Below, one piece after another: positions 1 through 6,600 of a stretch of 12,538 bases of DNA (its first letter is position 1; the number at the start of each line of letters is the position of its first letter). Under the pieces are notes generated by a model, which saw only the letters and a list, made by a program, of their open reading frames with translations, made no database searches and was not told the DNA's origin. The position numbers and the translations under genes are program-made. Where the stretch lies: contig DQOP01000011.1 of NCBI GenBank assembly GCA_015658585.1, positions 1-12,538 of the forward strand, in the 5' to 3' direction. The DNA is from Candidatus Poseidoniales archaeon. Its GTDB lineage: Archaea > Thermoplasmatota > Poseidoniia > MGIII > CG-Epi1.

Positions 1-99
1 ACTAGAAATCAGGGCAAAGCATATGTGGTCCGTACCCGTGTAGGAAATATGGACAAGGACTTGATAGTCCGTCCAGAGCACCTTAGAAAGGCCAAGTAA
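1..99 (+). CDS. rpl21e: Ribosomal protein L21e, C-terminal end (partial)
   Basis: Frame 1 is open from the first base and ends at TAA 97-99, giving the last 32 residues of a protein whose start lies outside the window. The residues include GKAYVVRTRVGN and end in LIVRPEHLRKAK. This matches the C-terminal signature of archaeal and eukaryotic large-subunit protein L21e, whose SH3-like barrel ends with an 'LIVRPEHLR' strand. The protein is a structural part of the 50S ribosomal subunit. It sits 10 nt upstream of rpo4, and an L21e-Rpo4-DUF655 order is common in Euryarchaeota, which supports the call. Only the family tail is visible, so nothing can be said about the N-terminus. Confidence 0.9.
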   Translation, partial: TRNQGKAYVVRTRVGNMDKDLIVRPEHLRKAK

Positions 100-100
100 A

Positions 101-106
101 GGAGTT
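101..106 (+). promoter_or_regulatory. Shine-Dalgarno site of rpo4
   Basis: GGAGTT lies just after the L21e stop codon, with a 3-nt gap to the ATG at 110. The core GGAG is complementary to the archaeal 16S rRNA 3' end, and the spacing from that core is 5 nt. It supports the ATG at 110 as the start and indicates leadered, operon-internal translation. Confidence 0.6.
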
Positions 107-109
107 AAA

Positions 110-598
110 ATGGAGTCAGAACCACAACCCGAACCAATTCCCCTGGGAATAGTTAACAAAATGCTGGAGAAGGAGCTGAGCGTTAGGGAGAATCGATTAA
201 GATGCATTGAATGTGGTCATTTCCAGCCAGTTCCTGATGTTGAACCTGCAGTCGAGGAGGTCACGGAAGAGGGCGAAGAACCGACTCCAGTGGGTCCCGT
301 TTGTGACAGTTGTGGTTCCCAAAGAATGACCTTGATCGAACAGATTCAATATGAGCACAAATTGGCTTTGGATCATGTCCGTCTATTGTCTAGGTTGGGT
401 CCTAAAGAATCGAAGATGATAATGGAAAAGGTAATTGGATTGGAGCACGTGAATGATTACTATGCAGCCAAAATTGCCGACATCCTGCCTATTCACCCGG
501 ATGACGTCAGGTCAATATTTGCCCGTGAACGTTTTTCGGTGGGACGAGAAGAGATAGATTCCATAATAGTAGCCGTTAAGGAGACTACGGGGACATGA
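110..598 (+). CDS. rpo4: RNA polymerase subunit Rpo4 (RpoF/Rpb4) with inserted zinc-ribbon-like segment
   Basis: This is the Rpb4-family stalk subunit of archaeal RNA polymerase. It pairs with Rpo7 to form the stalk that contacts nascent RNA and TFE. The C-terminal half (about residues 80-155) carries the family pattern: YEHKLALDHVRLLSRL, then a helix ending in AAKIADILP, then DDVRSIFARERF. The position between L21e and DUF655 agrees. The protein has 162 residues, whereas typical archaeal Rpo4 has about 105-120. The extra length is a segment at about residues 31-72 holding two CxxC knuckles (C32/C35 and C65/C68), separated by a Glu/Pro-rich linker. This looks like a zinc ribbon inserted after the first helix of the family fold. 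An SD at 101-106 supports the start. The family call is firm; zinc binding is inferred from the cysteines. Confidence 0.88.
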   Translation: MESEPQPEPIPLGIVNKMLEKELSVRENRLRCIECGHFQPVPDVEPAVEEVTEEGEEPTPVGPVCDSCGSQRMTLIEQIQYEHKLALDHVRLLSRLGPKESKMIMEKVIGLEHVNDYYAAKIADILPIHPDDVRSIFARERFSVGREEIDSIIVAVKETTGT

Positions 599-601
599 AT
601 T

Positions 602-1144
602 ATGGAAGATTATGCGTATGTTCTCGATGTATTGACTGAAGGAAGGCCAGATAGTAAGCGTCGTTTCCGGAGAGAACCAGTGGTTTATGGTTTAGGAATC
701 GAAGAGTTCAAGATTTTTGATATGAAACCAGTGTCTGGGGCGGCTATCAATATAGGCGATCGCTGTTATATTGGCAAGGAAACCGAGGAAAGAACACAGA
801 TAGACCATGTTAGAGCTAGGGTGAGTTACAAGGAACTGACCCACACGGCCCAGTCGGAACTTAGTTTTGTATTGGATGAGATAGTACGTACCGATGAAAG
901 TGGGAAATTCATTGATTTTTATAATAAAGCAGGTCCTATTTCACGCAGGTACCACTCATTAGAATTAATACCAGGATTAGGAAAAAAGACTATGAATCTC
1001 ATTGTTAATAGTAGACCTTACAAAGATTTCAAAGAAATGGAAGAAAAAATTCCTAATTTTCGTAATCCCGAGAAATACATATCACAGCGGATTGAGAACG
1101 AAATCAAGGAAACTGAGCAAAAGTACAAGCTTTTTGTAAGATAA
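602..1144 (+). CDS. DUF655 family nucleic-acid-binding protein
   Basis: The 180-residue product matches the archaeal DUF655 family. It begins MEDYAYVLDVL, continues with a basic stretch (about 18-27), and has a strand-rich OB-like N-terminal half including INIGDRCYIG (50-58). The C-terminal half carries a helix-hairpin-helix element around 119-150 (ELIPGLGKKTMNLIV), as in non-sequence-specific DNA or RNA binders. Members sit with rpl21e and rpo4 and often precede the rRNA dimethylase gene ksgA, so a role linked to ribosome or RNA metabolism is inferred; no biochemical function can be read here. It starts 3 nt after the rpo4 stop, indicating co-transcription. No clear SD is present, so translational coupling is likely. 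Its TAA directly abuts the stop codon of the convergent gene, and ksgA does not follow. Confidence 0.88.
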   Translation: MEDYAYVLDVLTEGRPDSKRRFRREPVVYGLGIEEFKIFDMKPVSGAAINIGDRCYIGKETEERTQIDHVRARVSYKELTHTAQSELSFVLDEIVRTDESGKFIDFYNKAGPISRRYHSLELIPGLGKKTMNLIVNSRPYKDFKEMEEKIPNFRNPEKYISQRIENEIKETEQKYKLFVR

Positions 1145-2125
1145 TCAAACGGCATAGGAATATTCTATTGCTCCAGCTATTCGAATCCTGACGTCAGCGT
1201 CTCCTGAAAGCGATATTTCCAGTGTCCAGTTTCCACTGGTTCCCATAACTGTTCCTAGTTCGTTCTTGCTATTTCCGGGGCTAAAGGTTTCCACCAGAAT
1301 ATCGGTACTTTCATGGTCACGTAATATCAATTCTCCACCGCTTCCTGGTTCTGAACCTATCTTAGCCTCCAAGTAGTATACAACGTAGTTCCAAGGCCCA
1401 TATCGCTCATGTCCCTCATTAGCGAATTCGGTGTCATAATATCCAAAATCAGGACCGATAAATTCCTCATCGTATAAATCACCACCTCTACAGAAATAGG
1501 AGTTCCCTGTGTAGTCATCTCCGTGTTTAGCTAGTTGCATTTCCAATATAGTTTCCCCAGTAGATTCAGTGAATACGAAGGAATTTATCCATTTTGCATC
1601 CACGTCGAAATTGTAATCAATTCTTGCCCCATCACTATTGGTAGCTACAATATCTGCTCGATCAGCTTGGATATCGACAACCGTAGCGGCAAAACCACCT
1701 TTTCCATACAAGCTGAATGACCAATCCTTATTCTTTTCAAGTGGAAAGTCAAAGATAAGTTGAGCTATATTATTCTCATATATTGAGAAATCAGACATTT
1801 GCACTCGTCCCAAAGCAGGATTGTAGTTTAGAACCGCGTGTCTCTTTGCATCAATTAGCGAGGCAGTACCTATGTAGTAGTCAGTTACATTGTCATCAAC
1901 TGCAACAATCATAGTAGTAGATATCTCAATGTCAGCGGTTTTAATCCCGTATTCCCAGTAATGCCCCTTGTTCCAGATAGGAGCTGAAATTGAGACAGAG
2001 TCTCCATCATCAGACAACAATCCGTTTCCCAAGCATCCTCCGAACGAGGTACCCAGTAGAATCACAGAAAAGGCTAGGACGATAATCCTTTGGTCTTTCA
2101 TTCCATTATTAAGCACGGAGGTCAT
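1145..2125 (-). CDS. Predicted secreted lipoprotein of unknown function
   Basis: I do not recognise a named family. The N-terminus has a positively charged stretch (MKDQR, residues 9-13), a hydrophobic core (14-25) and a lipobox-like SFGGC with the candidate lipid-attached cysteine at 31. This is followed by an Asp/Ser-rich linker, so the protein is predicted to be anchored outside the membrane. The remaining roughly 290 residues are strand-rich with few charged helices. The last 65 residues (GGELILRDHESTD to GDADVRIRIAG) resemble an immunoglobulin-like or PPC-like beta-sandwich. The ATG at 2125 lies 2 nt after the folC stop. An in-frame ATG at 2101 would give a cleaner signal peptide, and neither start has a convincing SD, so the start is uncertain. 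It is the last gene of a minus-strand unit with folC; their functional link is not evident. Confidence 0.72.
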   Translation of the reverse strand: MTSVLNNGMKDQRIIVLAFSVILLGTSFGGCLGNGLLSDDGDSVSISAPIWNKGHYWEYGIKTADIEISTTMIVAVDDNVTDYYIGTASLIDAKRHAVLNYNPALGRVQMSDFSIYENNIAQLIFDFPLEKNKDWSFSLYGKGGFAATVVDIQADRADIVATNSDGARIDYNFDVDAKWINSFVFTESTGETILEMQLAKHGDDYTGNSYFCRGGDLYDEEFIGPDFGYYDTEFANEGHERYGPWNYVVYYLEAKIGSEPGSGGELILRDHESTDILVETFSPGNSKNELGTVMGTSGNWTLEISLSGDADVRIRIAGAIEYSYAV

Positions 2126-2127
2126 AA

Positions 2128-3231
2128 TTATAGTTCATCATAGCCTTCCAGCTTCAGAAATTCCCTTGCGGCTGATACAGTATAGAAAGAACCGGTAACT
2201 AGCGTCTTGTGATGGGCTGCATATTCCATAGCATCACTGACTCTTTCAAATTCCTTGTTCTGGTATCCGTGTTTCAAACATATTTCACTAAGTTTTGAAC
2301 TAGACACACTCCTTTCGGTTTCTAGATTACAAACAAGAATCTCACAGTCTTTTGGAAAGGAACAGATAATATTCTCTATATCTTTGTCTTTCAGGATACC
2401 AATCAGAATCTTCTGATAATCTCCCTTTTTATTCAACAGAAATTTGATTGCCTGAGTATTGTGTGCAGTATCCAAAATAAAATTTTCTGCAATTTCGTAC
2501 CTTCCAGGTATCGAGACTATATTCACAGAGCAGCCTAATTTCAGAACTTTCAAGGCATATCTTATCCAGTCGTTGATATCTTTTCCATAATTAAAGTTCC
2601 AGCATTGGGGTATAAATTTGTGATATTCCTTAGGCCAACCAGTGATTACTACTGTTTTATCCTTTACAATCCTTGACTTGGTTATTGCAATAGATTCGAG
2701 TGTTTTCCCAAGATACTCTTCATGATCCAAGCCCAATGTGGTCAAAATTGCAATTCTTGCTTGACCTATGTTAACGGCATCCCATTCTCCTCCCAATCCA
2801 ATTTCCATTATGGCATAATCCACATTCTTGGAATTGAAATAATGGTAAGCCGTAGCAGTCAGAACTTCAAAGTAGGTTGGTTTGATTTGGAATTCAGTAG
2901 TAATCTCTTTTATTTTAGACAGACATGCATGTAATTCCTCTATGGGAATCAATTCCTCACCTAAAAGAATTCTTTCCCTAACAGAATGAAGATGAGGTGA
3001 GGTAAAGCATCCAGTCTTGATTCCTGCCTTGGTCAGGGTTGAATTAAGGCTGAAACAGGTACTTCCTTTGGCATTTGTCCCTCCAATCATGATAATATCC
3101 AGTTCTTTTTCAGGATTTCCTAGATAATGCATCAATTCTTGCATTCGATCAAGGCCAGGAACTATTTTGTTTTCGTTTAAGGATTCTAACCAATCCAGAA
3201 TTTTAGAGTACCTTTTTTTTAGACGATTCAT
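2128..3231 (-). CDS. folC: FolC-type folylpolyglutamate/dihydrofolate synthase (Mur ligase family)
   Basis: This is an ATP-dependent ligase expected to add glutamate to (dihydro)folate or a related pterin in the cytoplasm. Visible family motifs are the P-loop GTNAKGST (51-58), TSPHL with the following RERI (78-88), MEIGLGGEWDAVN (142-154) with the Mg-binding Glu, and TLGLDH (165-170). Further on are the IAITKSRIVK stretch (181-190, with the lysine at the carbamylated-lysine position of the family), LDTAHN (253-258, the family DGAHN) and TGSFYTVS (346-353). At 367 residues it is shorter than the usual 410-440, mainly between the N- and C-terminal domains. The sequence looks more A/T-rich than the plus-strand genes, and codons 4-7 include a run of eight A. 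It lies 10 nt after the RHH gene and 2 nt before the lipoprotein gene, so it is probably co-transcribed with both. Whether it acts as DHFS, FPGS or both cannot be decided. Confidence 0.88.
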   Translation of the reverse strand: MNRLKKRYSKILDWLESLNENKIVPGLDRMQELMHYLGNPEKELDIIMIGGTNAKGSTCFSLNSTLTKAGIKTGCFTSPHLHSVRERILLGEELIPIEELHACLSKIKEITTEFQIKPTYFEVLTATAYHYFNSKNVDYAIMEIGLGGEWDAVNIGQARIAILTTLGLDHEEYLGKTLESIAITKSRIVKDKTVVITGWPKEYHKFIPQCWNFNYGKDINDWIRYALKVLKLGCSVNIVSIPGRYEIAENFILDTAHNTQAIKFLLNKKGDYQKILIGILKDKDIENIICSFPKDCEILVCNLETERSVSSSKLSEICLKHGYQNKEFERVSDAMEYAAHHKTLVTGSFYTVSAAREFLKLEGYDEL

Positions 3232-3241
3232 ATATAAATGA

Positions 3242-3532
3242 TTACTCTATAGATTCCCATTCAACTGCGTCTGGAGGTATTATGCCCTGATCGTTCAAAA
3301 TACTTCTGAACACATCTGAGGAGACACCAGCAATTTCAGCTCCTTTGGTTAAGGTTGCCTTTCCTTTTTTGTACATTCCAACAGCAGAAGCATACCTAAG
3401 ATGATTTTTCTTTTCTATCATAAAACGCAATGCTTCCTTGACTACGTCAGAACGGCTGCTAAAGTGCCCTGAATCGACGAGAGCCTCTATCTGTGAGACT
3501 AGTATTGACGGTAGTGAATAGGAGTTACTCAT
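3242..3532 (-). CDS. Ribbon-helix-helix regulator / UPF0175-like antitoxin
   Basis: This 96-residue protein has two recognisable parts. Residues 5-42 form a ribbon-helix-helix DNA-binding module: a short strand (SYSLPSILV), helix A (SQIEALVDSG) and helix B after the SSRSDVVKEALRFMIE turn, as in CopG, NikR or ParD. Residues 47-90 resemble the UPF0175 antitoxin motif (YKKGKATLTKGAEIAGVSSDVF followed by GIIPPDAV). It would bind DNA as a dimer and probably represses its own promoter. An inverted repeat lies immediately upstream of its ATG. UPF0175/RHH genes are usually next to a PIN-domain toxin, and none is visible here; the downstream neighbour is folC. No SD precedes the ATG, consistent with a leaderless transcript. 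Family confidence is good; the regulated targets are inferred. Confidence 0.82.
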   Translation of the reverse strand: MSNSYSLPSILVSQIEALVDSGHFSSRSDVVKEALRFMIEKKNHLRYASAVGMYKKGKATLTKGAEIAGVSSDVFRSILNDQGIIPPDAVEWESIE

Positions 3533-3534
3533 AT

Positions 3535-3557
3535 AGTAATAGTTATCAACTATTATT
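3535..3557. promoter_or_regulatory. Inverted repeat, candidate operator of the RHH regulator
   Basis: TAATAGTT (3537-3544) and AACTATTA (3548-3555) are perfect 8-bp complementary arms around the 3-nt centre ATC. Two further pairs form on the outside after one mismatch. The element ends 3 nt before the first base of the RHH gene and sits between its likely TATA region and start codon. There a bound repressor would block that promoter. RHH proteins bind short inverted or tandem repeats of this size. It is not followed by a T-run in either direction, so a terminator is unlikely. Confidence 0.6.
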
Positions 3558-3564
3558 AATAATT
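3556..3564 (-). promoter_or_regulatory. Possible TATA element of the minus-strand RHH-folC-lipoprotein unit
   Basis: On the minus strand this reads as the A/T-only stretch ATTATTAAT, centred about 28 nt upstream of the ATG at 3532. That is the spacing expected for an archaeal TATA box driving a leaderless mRNA. The whole area is A/T-rich, so the exact box is uncertain. It partly overlaps the inverted repeat. Confidence 0.35.
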
Positions 3565-3570
3565 ATTCAC

Positions 3571-3583
3571 GAACCTTTATATG
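3571..3583 (+). promoter_or_regulatory. BRE/TATA promoter of the giant surface protein gene
   Basis: GAACC followed by TTTATATG (3576-3583) fits the archaeal purine-rich BRE plus TATA consensus. Initiation about 25-28 nt downstream of the box start or centre would place the 5' end near 3601-3606. That leaves a leader of roughly 12-17 nt before the ATG at 3618. The AAGGT at 3605-3609 is a possible weak SD with an 8-nt spacer. Confidence 0.65.
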
Positions 3584-3617
3584 CCTCTTTTCTAGTGAAA
3601 ATGCAAGGTATAAGTTA

Positions 3618-6600
3618 ATGAGCTTGAATCACACTAATTGGCTTGCGAACACACTAGCGTTGGTGCTAGCATGTATTGGTTTTCTTCTAATCTCCGGTGG
3701 AGCATCTGCTGTAGACGCTTATGATCACAGTATGACAGTCTCTCCGTCACAACAGGAAGGTGAACCTGAAGAACAACTTCAATACACGATTACTATAGAG
3801 AATCTTGGAGCTAATGACGACACATATAATATGACAGTCACTAATTCCACTATTCCTAATGGCTATACGGCCTATATCATTCCAACAGAACTTTCTGTGG
3901 ATGAGGATGAATCAGGAACTGCAACTTTATTCATAAAGATTGCTAACAGGACTACAAATACTGCTGAAGGCGGAGATAGTCATACAATTACTTTCAAATC
4001 GAAGTCACAGCACAGCTCAGATGGGGGAAAAACTAAAACTGCTTTAGCTGGTGTGGTCGTAAAAAGTATTTATGGTAGCACAGTCACACCTTCTGTCGGG
4101 GAAAAGACTGTAAATCCGAATGAGAATGTAAAATTCGCGATTACTGTTAAGAATACAGGAGGAAATACAGAGGATAGTATTACAATTTCATTCACTGCAA
4201 CCGGTACAGATTCCTGGGATATAAATCCACAGCCTTCGACATTGACTCTTGGTGTCGATGAAATTGGATATTTTAATCTCTCAGTCACTCCAGATATTGA
4301 GGCAACCGCGGGTCTTAAGAGTATAACAATCTTGGCTACTTCAGAGGATGATGAAACAGTATCATCGTCATCAGTTACAGTGCAGGTTAACCAGCTTCCT
4401 GCCCTCCAGGTAGACAAGGTTGGCTCAAGTTCACAGGATGTAGAGGCCGGCAAAAGGGTCTATTATACCTTTTCTGTAACCAATAAGGGTAATGCAGTAG
4501 ATACATTCAACATGGTTGTAGATACATCCTCATTACCAGAGGGCTGGGATGCATCTCTGGACCAAGACAAGATCAGCAATCTTGGTGTTGATGAAACTAT
4601 CAATCTTACAGATGTCTTGGTAGTAAAGGCACCTAATGATGCGGCGGCGGAATTAGAAACTAGTATAGTCGTTACAATTTCATCTGATTATAATTCCTCG
4701 ATCAATTCCACTTACACTTCAAGAACAACGGTGTTACAGAATTATGAGCCTAAGGTCTCAATAGTAGGTGAGGACACAATGTCTGCCAAACCAGAACAAC
4801 AGGTTAATTTCACTATTAGGATTGCAAATGATGGTAATGGTGAAGATGATATTTCTCTGGCATTGATAGGTGGAAATGCTAGCTGGGGACAACTTGGTGA
4901 TTCAGCTTTTACTCTTGAGGCAGGTACAAACAGTACTACGACCCTAAGAGTTACACCACCTAAAGACACAGAGGCAAGAAATGGTTATATCTTGATAGTC
5001 AGGGCGACATCTGATGACGATACCACAACAAATTCAAGAAACATCTTCATAAATGTCAACCAGATCTACGAAGTTTCTGTACAGGTTTCAGGAGATAGTT
5101 CCAAGAAGGGTGATCCTGGAGATGAATTAAATTATCAGATATTGGTCAAGAACAAGGGTAATGGAGATGATACGGTTGCCTTGTCATTGGAAGGTGATAA
5201 AGCAGATTGGGCTTCTATATTAGATGAAGTTGAATTGACAAGTGGTCAATCAATCACAGTCAATCTAACAGTCAACATAGATGATGATGCAACCGTTGGT
5301 GACAATGATATTGTAGTCAGAGGAACTTCAGAAGATAATCCGAGTGCTAATGATACCGGCACAGTCAAGGTAACGGTCAACAAACAGTTCAAGGTAGATG
5401 TGATAGTATCATCTATGAGTGGTGATCCTGGTTCAACAATAACTTATAGTGTTAGAATCCAGAATGATGGAACTGGTGTAGATACCTTCTCAATTTCTAT
5501 AGATGATTATCCAGAAGGCTGGTCTGTAGATCCAGTATCATTCCAGGTTGAAGATGTTCCTGCAGGCGGTGAGGAAATTGTGAATCTGAGTGTAACTATA
5601 CGTTCGGGGGAAAATAACAAGGCGTTTACGATTAATCTCACAGCATCATCCGATGAGGCTCGTAAGGAGAATCCACCCAAGTATGTCAATACCACGGTTA
5701 GCATAATCACTATTGTAAATCAGGAGTACTGGATTGAATTTGATTTGGATAATCCTGGTGATATAAATGTTGATGCCACTGTTGGAATCCCGACTTCGGT
5801 AAGCTTTGATGTTGTTAACAAGGGTACTGGTGATGATGTGGTTGCATTGTCAGCTATAGCACCAGCTGGTTGGACTTCAGTGTCTTTCAGTAGTAATTAT
5901 GTTAGTGTTGCGGAAGGAGGCCAGGAACAAGTATCTTTGTTTATAACAGTTCCTGAAGATACAGCAGATCAAGTTTATGATATAGTGGTGAAAGGCGTAT
6001 CTGATTGTGCTACCTGTGATGAAGAAGGCGCCAAATCTAACTATGAACTTACTTTCAAGGTTGATGTTACGTTAGCTAGGGGCGTTGAAGTAAACGCTGA
6101 TGTGATTTCGGTCTCAAAACTTCCTGGAACTACTGCAAACTTTACGATTGACATTAAAAATGTAGGTGATGGAGCTGACACAATGATTGTGTCTATATTA
6201 GACGATGACTTGGCCTGGGGTTCATTGAATCGAACCCAAGTTTCACTAGATAAGGAGCGAACGAGTTCTGTCACGGTTTCCATTACTCTACCAATTTATG
6301 ATCTGGCCAATCTTACGAATCTGGAAAGAACTGCTCTGCAGGGTACTAATTATCAGATTACGATAAAGGTCAAGTCGGAAGGTGATTTATCAGAAAGTGC
6401 TACTGTTGAGTTGACTACGGTTATTGGGCAGATATATGGTGCTAAGATAGAAGTTATTGGAAATGATCAAATAACATCTTACCCTTCAACAGAGACTGAT
6501 GCCGATGAACGCACGGAGAAATTCACCTTCAAATTGACCAATACAGGAAATAAACAGGATTCGATAACAGATAATATCATAGCAACACAGTACCCAGATG

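Noticed and set aside
110..598. Frameshifted fusion of a separate zinc-ribbon gene with rpo4
   Set aside because: The frame is continuous from an SD-supported ATG, the cysteine segment is flanked on both sides by Rpb4-like sequence, and there is no internal start with an SD.
3213..3220. Run of eight T on the plus strand (eight A in the folC mRNA)
   Set aside because: As a plus-strand terminator it has no plus-strand gene to end. As a slippage site it lies in codons 4-7 of an intact frame with no alternative frame of interest, so it is taken as lysine coding.
3535..3557. Inverted repeat as a transcription terminator
   Set aside because: The arms are A/T-rich with a 3-nt loop and no T-run follows; its position between divergent starts fits an operator instead.
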